Source of the DNA: Alphaproteobacteria bacterium
Lineage (GTDB): Bacteria > Pseudomonadota > Alphaproteobacteria > SHVW01
Direction of reading: 5' to 3'
DNA: 44,142 nt
NCBI GenBank assembly: GCA_016869645.1
Contig: VGDO01000021.1
Coordinates: 1 to 44,142, forward strand
Notes under the pieces: generated by a model
What the model was told of the DNA's origin: nothing
What the model saw: only the letters and a program-made list of their open reading frames with translations
Database searches by the model: none
Position numbers and translations under genes: made by a program
Part shown: positions 32,877 through 40,686 of the stretch, piece by piece
Position numbering within the stretch: position 1 is the stretch's first letter
Layout: every line of letters starts with the position of its first letter

Positions 32877-33098
32877 GGCCATTCCCTTCAAAGCCCCCCG
32901 CGCGTCCCGATGTCGTTGTAATTGCTCAAGACTATGGCACAGCGATGGGACCGCCTAAAGTCGAATCTCGGTGAACCACTCGTGATCGGCGAACTTAGGT
33001 AGGAGCGTTTACCCGGAAAGGCGACCTGCGATATTGTCGCAGCGGGGGGCGCCGCTGTTTCCGGGGCTGCGCCGTAACGCTCTGAGCGGAAACGAAAA
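32877..33098. promoter_or_regulatory. Divergent promoter region of the glycosyltransferase operon and the ABC gene
   Basis: This 222-bp region must drive both transcription units. It contains the small palindrome CTGCGA-TATTG-TCGCAG (33026-33042) and a looser inverted repeat GTTTCCG (33057-33063) with CGGAAAC (33087-33093), the latter just before the ABC start. A weak plus-strand promoter, TTTACC (33008-33013), 16 bp, GATATT (33030-33035), overlaps the first palindrome. Regulation is unknown. Confidence 0.35.
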
Positions 33099-35741
33099 AT
33101 GGAAACCAACCTGTTCCGGTTCATCTTCAGGCACAGCTACCGACAACAGATATATCTACTGATCATCACGGGCATTTCGTTTCCGTTTCTTTATTATTCG
33201 TATGATTTGCCGAAAATGATCGTCAACCAGGCGATCAACGGAAAGGACTTCCCGAAGAATTTTTTCGGCCTGTCGTTTGACCAGATTCCCTATCTCTTTC
33301 TGTTGTGCGGCTTGTTCCTCTTGCTCGTCTGCATCAATGGCGGCTTCAAATTCTACATCAACGTATATCAGGGCCGCATGGGCGAGCGCATGCTACGCCG
33401 CCTGCGTTACGAGCTTTATGCCCGCATTCTCCGGTTTCCGCTGCCGCACTTCAAAAAGGTCTCTCAAGGCGAGCTGATCCCCATGATCACCGCCGAGGTC
33501 GAGCCGATCGGCGGTTTCATCGGCGAGGCGATCAACGGCTCTGTCTTTCAGGCCGGCCAGCTCATCACCGTCATCATTTTTCTGTTCGTCCAGGACTGGA
33601 AGCTGGGCCTCGCCGCGACGGCGCTCTATCCGTTCCAGGGCTGGATCATTCCCCGCCTGCAGAAACGGGTGAACCAGCTCGGCAAGGAGCGCGTGCGCAC
33701 GGTGCGCAAGCTCTCCGAGCGTATCGGCGAATCGGTCTCTGGCATCCACGAGGTCCATGCGCACAACGCCGCGCGCATCAAGCTCGCCGAGTTCAGCGAC
33801 CGGCTCAACACCATCTTCGGCATCCGGTTCGAGATCTACAATCGGAAGTTCTTCGTCAAATTCCTCAACAACTTCATCAATCAGCTGACCCCGTTCTTCT
33901 TCTTCAGCATCGGCGGCTACCTCGTCATCATCGGCGACATGAGCGCCGGCGCGCTGCTGGCGGCACTGGTCGCCTACAAGGACATGTCGGCGCCCTGGCG
34001 CGAGTTGCTCAACTACTACCAGCAAAAGGAAGACATCCGGATCAAGTACGAGCAGGTCGTCGAGCAGTTCATGCCCCAGGGCATGATGGAGGAGAAGCAG
34101 CAGCTCGAGGAGCCTGAAACGATCGAGCCGCTGAGCGGTCAGCTCGTGGCGAGCAACGTCAGCCTGACCGAGGATGGCAAGGTCGCCGTCATCGATTCCG
34201 CGTCATTCTCGTTCCCGCTGACCGAACACGTGGCCATCGTCGGTCCATCGGGCTCGGGCAAGGACGCGCTGGCCATGCTGATTGCCCGTCTGCTCATGCC
34301 GACATCGGGCCAGATTACCGTCGACGGCAGAGACCTGACCGCGCTGCCCGAAGCGATCATCGGACGCCGCTTCGCCTATGTCGGCGGCAATGCCTACGTT
34401 TTCTCGGCCAGCCTCGGCGAGAATCTGCTGATGGGTATCATGCACCGACCGATCAGGTCAGTCGGCGGCGAATCAGAGGAGCGGCTCCGGCGCAAATTGA
34501 GCGCCGAGGCCGAGATCACCGGCAACAGCACCGACGATATCAACGCGGACTGGATCGACTACCAAGCGGCCGGCGTCGGCGACCATAGGGGTCTGATCCG
34601 CCGCGTGACCGAGGTCCTGCATCGGGTCGATCTCGAGGACGACGTGTACCAGCTCGGCCTGCGCGGAACGATCGATCCGTCGCACCAGCCCGAGATGGCA
34701 ACCCAGGTTCTCGCCGCGCGGAGCGCGCTGCGCGTTCGGCTCGCCGATGATGCTTATAGGGGCCTGGTCGAGCCGTTCGACGTCGCTGCCTTCAACCAGA
34801 ACGCCACTGTCGCCGAGAACCTGCTGTTCGGCACGCCGGTCGGCGACGTATTCGACATCGACAGGCTCGCCGAGAATGCATATGTGCGGGAGGTCTTGGA
34901 CAAAACCGGACTGACCGAGGATCTAATCGGCATCGGGCGCGAAGTTGCCAAGACCATGGTCGAGTTGTTCGCCGACCTGCCGCCCGGCCACGAGTTCTTC
35001 GCCCAGTACAGCTTCATCAGCTCCGACGATCTGCCCGATTTCCAGGCAATCCTGGCGCGCGCCGAACGCGCCGGCGTGGCCGGCCTCAATCCGGCGGACC
35101 GCCAGCGCCTGCTCACCCTGCCCTTCAAGCTATCGCTGGCGCGCCACCGCCTGGGCTTGATCGACGCAGCGATGCAGGCACGCCTGCTGGAGGCACGACG
35201 AGCCTTTGCCCAGGACATCCCCGAGGATCTGCGCCGCAACGTCGAGTTCTTCGACCCCAACCAGTACAATTCGGCATCGACGCTGCAGGACAACATCCTG
35301 TTCGGCAAGCTCGCCTATGGGCAGGCACAAGCCGGCCAGCGGGTTGGCGAGCTGGTCGCCGAGGTGGTCCGCTCGCTCGGATTACGCGAGGCGGTCGTCG
35401 AGGTCGGGCTGAGCTACCAAGTCGGCGTGGCCGGCGCGCGGCTGTCGGCCGCGCAGCGCCAGAAGATCGGCATTGCGCGCTGCCTGCTGCGCCGTCCCGA
35501 CGCGCTGATCGTCAACGAAGCAACCGCACTGCTCGACAGCGCGACGCAGACCCGCATCTTCGACAATCTCATGGCCGAGCAGGCCGGCAGAGGCCTGATC
35601 TGGGTCCTGCACCGGGCCGGCCAAGCCAAATCATTCCCGCGCGTCCTGGTCGTATCGGAGGGCCGCGTCGTTCAGCAGGGAACTTTTGACGAGGTCAATC
35701 GTGACGGTTCGGCAATGGCCGGGCTGTTGGCTAAGGAATAG
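33099..35741 (+). CDS. Atypical ABC exporter-like protein with expanded, degenerate nucleotide-binding domain
   Basis: This 880-residue protein has an N-terminal exporter-type membrane domain with about six hydrophobic spans (for example about 18-37, 63-83, 150-185 and 262-295). The nucleotide-binding domain has Walker A GPSGSGKD at 382-389, with Asp replacing the usual Ser/Thr. The signature LSAAQRQ (from 782) lacks both glycines, Walker B ALIVNEAT (from 802) has Asn806 for Asp, while Glu807 and His838 of the H-loop remain. Walker A and signature are 400 residues apart, against about 100-110 normally. The insertion holds repeated Q-loop-like units ending ENLLMG (about 446), ENLLFG (about 577) and DNILFG (about 736). 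Heads an operon with the next two genes. Confidence 0.85.
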   Translation: METNLFRFIFRHSYRQQIYLLIITGISFPFLYYSYDLPKMIVNQAINGKDFPKNFFGLSFDQIPYLFLLCGLFLLLVCINGGFKFYINVYQGRMGERMLRRLRYELYARILRFPLPHFKKVSQGELIPMITAEVEPIGGFIGEAINGSVFQAGQLITVIIFLFVQDWKLGLAATALYPFQGWIIPRLQKRVNQLGKERVRTVRKLSERIGESVSGIHEVHAHNAARIKLAEFSDRLNTIFGIRFEIYNRKFFVKFLNNFINQLTPFFFFSIGGYLVIIGDMSAGALLAALVAYKDMSAPWRELLNYYQQKEDIRIKYEQVVEQFMPQGMMEEKQQLEEPETIEPLSGQLVASNVSLTEDGKVAVIDSASFSFPLTEHVAIVGPSGSGKDALAMLIARLLMPTSGQITVDGRDLTALPEAIIGRRFAYVGGNAYVFSASLGENLLMGIMHRPIRSVGGESEERLRRKLSAEAEITGNSTDDINADWIDYQAAGVGDHRGLIRRVTEVLHRVDLEDDVYQLGLRGTIDPSHQPEMATQVLAARSALRVRLADDAYRGLVEPFDVAAFNQNATVAENLLFGTPVGDVFDIDRLAENAYVREVLDKTGLTEDLIGIGREVAKTMVELFADLPPGHEFFAQYSFISSDDLPDFQAILARAERAGVAGLNPADRQRLLTLPFKLSLARHRLGLIDAAMQARLLEARRAFAQDIPEDLRRNVEFFDPNQYNSASTLQDNILFGKLAYGQAQAGQRVGELVAEVVRSLGLREAVVEVGLSYQVGVAGARLSAAQRQKIGIARCLLRRPDALIVNEATALLDSATQTRIFDNLMAEQAGRGLIWVLHRAGQAKSFPRVLVVSEGRVVQQGTFDEVNRDGSAMAGLLAKE

Positions 35742-35762
35742 GTTGGTCGGAGGCCGCCCAGC

Positions 35763-36218
35763 ATGAGCTTGAACGAAGAAGTCGACGTTCTGCGAGCCAT
35801 CCCGCTGTTCTCGAAGATCGAGCCAGCCAAGCTGAAGCTGCTCGCCTTCACCAGCGAGCGCATCACCTACGAGTCCGGCCAGGCGCTATTCAAGCAAGGC
35901 GATATGGGCGACGCCGCCTACATCATCATGGACGGCGAAGCGGCGGTGCTGATCGATACGGCCCAGGGCAGGATCCAGGTCGCCAAGTTCAAGCGCGGCG
36001 ACATCGTCGGCGAGATCGCCATCCTGTGCGACATGCCGCGCACGGCGACCGTCGAGGCCGTCGGCAAGCTGACGACGCTCCGCATCTCGAAGGAGCTGTT
36101 CTTCCGCCTCGTGACCGAGTTCCCGCAGATGGCGATCCAGATCATGCGTGAGCTGGCGCACCGAGTCGAACGCATGAACATCCAGCTGCGCGAGATGGTC
36201 AACAAATCCCGCAACTGA
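35763..36218 (+). CDS. Cyclic nucleotide-binding domain protein
   Basis: This 151-residue protein consists of one cNMP-binding (CAP-type) beta-roll. The phosphate-binding cassette is visible as GEIAILCDMPRTATVEA at about 81-97, with the conserved Glu and Arg. A C-terminal helix (MRELAHRVERMNIQLREMV) could dimerise. It has no DNA-binding domain, so it is not a Crp-type transcription factor. GGAGG precedes ATG 35763 by about 10 bases. It lies 21 bp after the atypical ABC gene and may sense a nucleotide to control that transporter (inference). Confidence 0.88.
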   Translation: MSLNEEVDVLRAIPLFSKIEPAKLKLLAFTSERITYESGQALFKQGDMGDAAYIIMDGEAAVLIDTAQGRIQVAKFKRGDIVGEIAILCDMPRTATVEAVGKLTTLRISKELFFRLVTEFPQMAIQIMRELAHRVERMNIQLREMVNKSRN

Positions 36219-36249
36219 GGCCGGGCATAGCCATTTCGGTCGAAGCGCC

Positions 36250-36738
36250 GTGAGCCGGCTCGACAGCGCGATCCGCAGGCTGACGGCACAGCGCGTCTGC
36301 CTCGACCGGGCGATCGAGCTCACCGCCGGCCTGTACGGACCAGTGCTCGAATTCGGTCTCGGCAACGGCCGGACCTACGATCACCTGCGCGAGAAACTGC
36401 CCGGGCGCGCGATCTACGTTTTCGAACGCGAGGTGATGGCGCATCCGGACTCCCGTCCCGATGCCGATCATCTGGTGCTCGGCGACTTGGCGGAGACGCT
36501 GCCGCGCGCCCGGGCGCGCATCGGGACCGCGGCGGCCTTGGCACATATCGACATCGGTTCGGGCGACCGGGCGGCCACCGCCCGGACTGCGGCACTCATT
36601 TCGCAGGCCTTGCCTGACCTTCTGGCGGCCGGCGCCGTGGTGGCCAGCGACCAGCAACTGAACATCCCCGGAGCCAGCGGACTGTGCTTGCCGGAGGGTG
36701 TCGCGGCCGGCCGCTATTTCATGTACCGGATGGACTAG
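36250..36738 (+). CDS. Small class I SAM-dependent methyltransferase-like protein
   Basis: This 162-residue protein resembles the Methyltransf_17 group (PF12692). The glycine-rich SAM loop is VLEFGLGNGRTYDHL at about 32-46. ALAHIDIGSGD (about 97-107) fits the later acidic motif. The N-terminus MSRLDSAIRRLTAQRVCLDRA is characteristic. The methyl acceptor is unknown. GTG 36250 has no good ribosome site. The stop overlaps by four bases the end of the convergent CoA-binding protein gene. Third gene of the ABC operon. Confidence 0.75.
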   Translation: MSRLDSAIRRLTAQRVCLDRAIELTAGLYGPVLEFGLGNGRTYDHLREKLPGRAIYVFEREVMAHPDSRPDADHLVLGDLAETLPRARARIGTAAALAHIDIGSGDRAATARTAALISQALPDLLAAGAVVASDQQLNIPGASGLCLPEGVAAGRYFMYRMD

Positions 36739-38168
36739 CTGGTTCGACCGGAGAGCGCCGTCGGTCGTTCCGTTCCGGCCGCGGCCAGGCGCGCTTCGCC
36801 ATAGCGCGCCACAAGACCGGCCGCTTCGGCCATCGCCTCGACATCATTGAACATCGGCACGCCCGCCGACTCCATGGCACGGAACCACTCGGCCTTGCCC
36901 GGCAGCGTGCCCATCATGCTGTGCATGATCGGCAGCTTGGCCGCACGGCACAGCTCGGCCAGCCGGGCGATGACCGGTCCGGCATCGACCATGAATGGCA
37001 CGACGTGGATCATCAGGATGGAGTCGTAGGTGCCGGCCGCCGATTCGAGCGCCGCGGTCAGCGTCATGGCGAAACGGTCCTCGCGTGCATCGGCCAACAG
37101 GTCGAGCGGATTGGCGACCGAAGCTTCGCCCGGCAGGTTGGCGCGCAGCGTCGAGGCGAAGGCATTGGGCAGCGGCGGCAGCTCGAGCCCCTCGACCGTT
37201 GCGCGGTCGGTGCAGATCACGCCGGGCCCGCCGGAGTTGGACAGGATCAGCGCGCGCCGGCCGAAGCCGTCGGGAAAGAAACCGAACCCTTTGGCGGCAA
37301 GCAGCAGGCGGCGCAGGCTCTTGACCCGGATCATGCCGCAATCGCGCACGAACTCCTCGATGGCGGCGTCGTCGTTGACGGTGGCGCCGGTATGGGCGGC
37401 GGCGGCCCGGCCGCCCGGCCCGGTCGCGCCGCCGATCAGCGCCACGACCGGCTTTCGCTGGGTGACCGCGCGGGCAATGCGGCGGAAGCGCTGGGGATCG
37501 TCGATCGATTCGATGTAGAGCAGCACGCAGGTGATCGACGGATCCTGTCCGAGGTGATCGAGATAGTCATCGACCCCGAGATGCACGGCATTGCCGACCG
37601 AAACGACGGTGCCGACGCGCAACGGCATCTCGTTGGCCTTGGCGATGACTTCTTCGGCGAGCGCACCCGACTGGGAGATGAACGCGATACCGCCTCCGGG
37701 CGGCATGTCGCGCAGGAAGGTCGCGCCGAACCGGCGCTGCGGATCGAGGTGAATGATGCCGGCGCAGTTCGGGCCCGCGATGGTCAGGCCGCCTTCGGCC
37801 GCGATCCGACGCAGGTCTTGATCGCGAACCTTGCCCTCGGGACCCGCCTCGGCGAAGCCGCCGGGCAGAATCAGAAGATTCTTGTGGCCGGTCGCCACGG
37901 CCTCGCGCACGGCATCGAGGATCAGATCGGGCCGGATGACGATGACGGCAAGTTCGGCCGGGGCCGTGAGCTCGCGCAGCGAGCGGCGCGTGGCCAGCCC
38001 GAACATCGGCTCGCCCTTGGGATTGACCGGGATGATCTCGCCGTCATAGCCGCAGATGCGGAGATTTTGCAGGACTGCGCCGCCGGAGGAGGTCGGACGC
38101 TCTGCCGCGCCGACCACGGCAACCGAACGGGGCGAGAAGAACGGCTTCAGATCGCGCCGATCCGTCAC
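36735..38168 (-). CDS. CoA-binding acyl-CoA synthetase (NDP-forming) alpha-type protein
   Basis: This 477-residue protein has the CoA-binding Rossmann domain (FFSPRSVAVVGAAERPTSSG) and two succinyl-CoA-synthetase-like ligase domains (ISQSGALAEEVIAKA and the second SNSGGPGVICTDRA). The phosphorylated loop histidine is probably that in AAAHTGA. This is the architecture of the alpha subunit of ADP-forming acetate/acyl-CoA synthetase, whose beta subunit (ATP-grasp) is needed for nucleotide use and is missing here and nearby. It may pair with a subunit encoded elsewhere. GTG 38168 overlaps the exonuclease stop. Last gene of the MarR-controlled operon. Confidence 0.85.
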   Translation of the reverse strand: MTDRRDLKPFFSPRSVAVVGAAERPTSSGGAVLQNLRICGYDGEIIPVNPKGEPMFGLATRRSLRELTAPAELAVIVIRPDLILDAVREAVATGHKNLLILPGGFAEAGPEGKVRDQDLRRIAAEGGLTIAGPNCAGIIHLDPQRRFGATFLRDMPPGGGIAFISQSGALAEEVIAKANEMPLRVGTVVSVGNAVHLGVDDYLDHLGQDPSITCVLLYIESIDDPQRFRRIARAVTQRKPVVALIGGATGPGGRAAAAHTGATVNDDAAIEEFVRDCGMIRVKSLRRLLLAAKGFGFFPDGFGRRALILSNSGGPGVICTDRATVEGLELPPLPNAFASTLRANLPGEASVANPLDLLADAREDRFAMTLTAALESAAGTYDSILMIHVVPFMVDAGPVIARLAELCRAAKLPIMHSMMGTLPGKAEWFRAMESAGVPMFNDVEAMAEAAGLVARYGEARLAAAGTERPTALSGRTS

Positions 38169-38962
38169 GTGTCCAACTCGATCGTGACGGGCACGTGGTC
38201 GGACGCGCGCTGCCAGCCGCGCGCATCGCGCAGCACCGAGGCCGATCGCAGATTCTTGCGCAGCGGCGGCGTGACCCAGACATGGTCGAGGCGGCGGCCG
38301 CGATCGCTCGCCAGCCAGTCGCGCGCACGGTAGCTCCACCAGGTGTAGAGCTTGCCCGGCGGCGGCGCGAAATGGCGCACCGCATCGACCCACTCCACCG
38401 TCCCCTGCAGCCGGCTCAGCTTCTCGACCTCGATCGGCGTGTGGCTGACGACGTCGAGCAGCTGCTTGTGGGACCAGACATCGCATTCGAGCGGCGCGAT
38501 ATTGAGGTCGCCCACCAGGATCATGGGCCGCGAGCGCTTGCGTTCGGCGCCGAGCCAATCCGTCACCTGGTCGAGAAATTGCAGCTTGTGGGCAAATTTC
38601 GCGTTCTGCACCGGATCGGGAATATCGCCGCCCGAGGGAATGTAGAAATTGTGCAGCTCGATGTTGCCCGGCAGCATGGCAATGGCGTGACGGCTGTCGG
38701 CGCGATCGCACCAGCTGCGGTCCTCGCCGCGCTCGAGCGGGATGCGCGACAGGATGGCGACGCCATTGTAGCCCTTCATGCCGCGCACGATCTGGTGCTC
38801 GTAGCCGGCGGCGGCGATCGCCTCGCGCGGGAAGAGTCCGTCCTCGACCTTGATCTCCTGCAGGCAGATCACATCGGGCTTCTCCTGCTGCATCAGCCGG
38901 AGCAGGAGCGGCAGGCGCAGGCGCACCGAGTTGATGTTCCAGGTGGTCAGGCGCAGCGGCAT
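38165..38962 (-). CDS. xth: Exodeoxyribonuclease III / AP endonuclease
   Basis: This 265-residue member of the exonuclease III family incises at abasic sites and removes 3' blocking groups in base-excision repair. LTTWNINSVRLRL and CLQEIKVED supply the first metal ligands, LVGDLNIAPLECD has the catalytic Asp and Asn, and ASDHVPVTIEL near the C-terminus has the Asp-His pair. Complete. Its place between metabolic genes is probably historical rather than functional; it starts 10 bp after an unknown gene and overlaps the next by four bases. Confidence 0.95.
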   Translation of the reverse strand: MPLRLTTWNINSVRLRLPLLLRLMQQEKPDVICLQEIKVEDGLFPREAIAAAGYEHQIVRGMKGYNGVAILSRIPLERGEDRSWCDRADSRHAIAMLPGNIELHNFYIPSGGDIPDPVQNAKFAHKLQFLDQVTDWLGAERKRSRPMILVGDLNIAPLECDVWSHKQLLDVVSHTPIEVEKLSRLQGTVEWVDAVRHFAPPPGKLYTWWSYRARDWLASDRGRRLDHVWVTPPLRKNLRSASVLRDARGWQRASDHVPVTIELDT

Positions 38963-38972
38963 GTCTGTTCCG

Positions 38973-39560
38973 TTAGAACAGGAAGAAGTGGCCGCCGACC
39001 AATCCGAGCGGCCAGCGCCCGGCGGCAAACAGGCGGTATTTTGCCGTGAAGGCGTGGTCGCGTTCCGCTTCGGCGGCCAGCGCGAGGGCGGCCTGGTAGC
39101 AGGCTTGCGTCGCTGCACCGGCCGCTGCCCGCACCAGCGCCTGGTCGGCCACGCCGTCGCGCTGCGCCGCCGATGCCGCCAAACCATGCACCCGGTCCGA
39201 GGCGCCTTCCGTCACGCGCGTGAGGGCCGCCATTGCCCGGCCTTGCCCCAGTCTGGCGATTGCCTGCTGCAGCGCGGCCTGGCGCAGCGCTTCCTCGCCG
39301 TTCCACCAACGCCGGTCCCAGTCCGGTGCGTCGGCAATCCGCTTGGCCGACGGCCAGTCGGCCACGATGTCGATGGCCACATCGGCAAGTCCGGGAATGG
39401 CGAGGCCGGCAAGATAGGTCCGGACGTCTGCGTCCTCGCCGGCGCTCAGCGGCGCGCCAAGCGCGGCGAACCACGACGCCTGCACAATGCTTCGTGCAAA
39501 TACATCGATCGCGCCGGCATCCGGCCGGTCGAGCGGGCGCGCCGCTGCGAGCGCCGTCAT
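38973..39560 (-). CDS. Hypothetical protein (195 residues)
   Basis: I do not recognise a family. The protein is Ala-rich and mostly helical by composition, without a signal peptide. Distinctive segments are PDWDRRWWNGEEALRQAALQ in the middle and a hydrophobic end RWPLGLVGGHFFLF. ATG 39560 overlaps the dioxygenase stop by four bases, strongly suggesting co-translation; an earlier start at 39584 would lengthen the overlap. Ala-rich helical proteins of this kind can be chaperones or accessory proteins, but nothing here proves it. Confidence 0.65.
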   Translation of the reverse strand: MTALAAARPLDRPDAGAIDVFARSIVQASWFAALGAPLSAGEDADVRTYLAGLAIPGLADVAIDIVADWPSAKRIADAPDWDRRWWNGEEALRQAALQQAIARLGQGRAMAALTRVTEGASDRVHGLAASAAQRDGVADQALVRAAAGAATQACYQAALALAAEAERDHAFTAKYRLFAAGRWPLGLVGGHFFLF

Positions 39561-40606
39561 GAACGACCGCGTTCCTCGCGCCACAGCCCCAGCTTGTCGT
39601 GCACCGGACGGTCCGAGAAGCTGAAGATGACCGCGTCCTCGGTCGCCTCATGCCGGTGCGAGGTCCAACCCGGCACGACGAAGATGTCGCGCGGTCCCCA
39701 GGCAAACACCTGGTCGCCAACCTTGGTCGTGCCGCGGCCTTCAACGACGGAGAAGACAGTGCCGTCGGTCGAGCGGTAGGGCGCGCCTTTGAAGCCCTTG
39801 GGCAGAAGCTGCATGAAGGTGCCGATGGTCGGCATCGCCCAGCCGCCGGTCAGCGGGTTGACGTACTGCATCTTGAGTCCGTGGCACGGGTCCCACTGGT
39901 CGCGGCGGCGCATGGCTTCCAGGGCCTCGCGCGTGCGGTCGTAGGGATAGTTGAAGACCGGGCTCGTCAGCGAGGTTGGCCGCTCGCCGAGCGGCAGCAT
40001 GCCTCTTCCATAGCGCGCCGGCGAATCGCCCTCCGGCCGCGTGATCGCCTGCTCGTCGGCGCCGTATTTCTCGGCAAAGCTGCCGTTGAGCAGGCGCACG
40101 ATCGGAATGTCGAGGCCGTCCATCCACACCATGGGCGTGTTGCCCGGATTGCCGTGATCGTGCCAGGTCCAGGACGGCGTGATGACGAAATCGCCCGGCC
40201 GCATGGTCGTGCGTTCGCCGTCGACGGCGGTATAGGCACCCTCGCCCTCGATGACGAAGCGCAGCGCCGACTGGGTATGGCGGTGGCTCGGCGCCACTTC
40301 GCCGGGCAGGATGTACTGCAGGCCGCAAAACAGGCTGGTCGTGATGCAGCGCTGACCCGGCAGGCCCGGGTTCTCCAGGATCAGGACGCGGCGCTCGGCT
40401 TCCTTGGCGGTGATCAGCTCGCCCGCCTCGTCGATGAAACCGCGGATGTCCGCATAGCGCCACATGGCCGGAACCGCCGTCGTCACGGGCTGCGGCGTCA
40501 CGAGGTTGTGCAGAACCTCCCACAGCGGAGCGAGGCTGTGCGCGCCGATCCGCTCATAGAAGTCGGCGCGCGCATTGCTGGGCGTCGGCTTGACATGTGT
40601 CGCCAT
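39557..40606 (-). CDS. Gentisate 1,2-dioxygenase-like bicupin
   Basis: This 349-residue bicupin matches the size and layout of gentisate 1,2-dioxygenases, Fe(II) enzymes that open 2,5-dihydroxybenzoate to maleylpyruvate. The first cupin has SHRHTQSALRFVIEGEGAYT at about 109-128 with the iron histidines, followed by TPSWTWHDHGN. The second has FSVVEGRGTT and VPGWTSHRHEAT. GGAGGAA precedes ATG 40606. Related 1-hydroxy-2-naphthoate and salicylate 1,2-dioxygenases have the same fold, so the substrate is uncertain. No maleylpyruvate isomerase or hydrolase is present in the window. Confidence 0.85.
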   Translation of the reverse strand: MATHVKPTPSNARADFYERIGAHSLAPLWEVLHNLVTPQPVTTAVPAMWRYADIRGFIDEAGELITAKEAERRVLILENPGLPGQRCITTSLFCGLQYILPGEVAPSHRHTQSALRFVIEGEGAYTAVDGERTTMRPGDFVITPSWTWHDHGNPGNTPMVWMDGLDIPIVRLLNGSFAEKYGADEQAITRPEGDSPARYGRGMLPLGERPTSLTSPVFNYPYDRTREALEAMRRRDQWDPCHGLKMQYVNPLTGGWAMPTIGTFMQLLPKGFKGAPYRSTDGTVFSVVEGRGTTKVGDQVFAWGPRDIFVVPGWTSHRHEATEDAVIFSFSDRPVHDKLGLWREERGRS

Positions 40607-40686
40607 GGTTTCCTCCCGGGCCCCCTGGACCCAAAACGGCGGACCCAACTCCGCGGACCCGGCGATGCCGCCCGGTCCGATCCGCG

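Noticed and set aside
35763..36218. Crp/Fnr-type transcription factor
   Set aside because: Only the cyclic-nucleotide roll and one helix are present; there is no helix-turn-helix domain.
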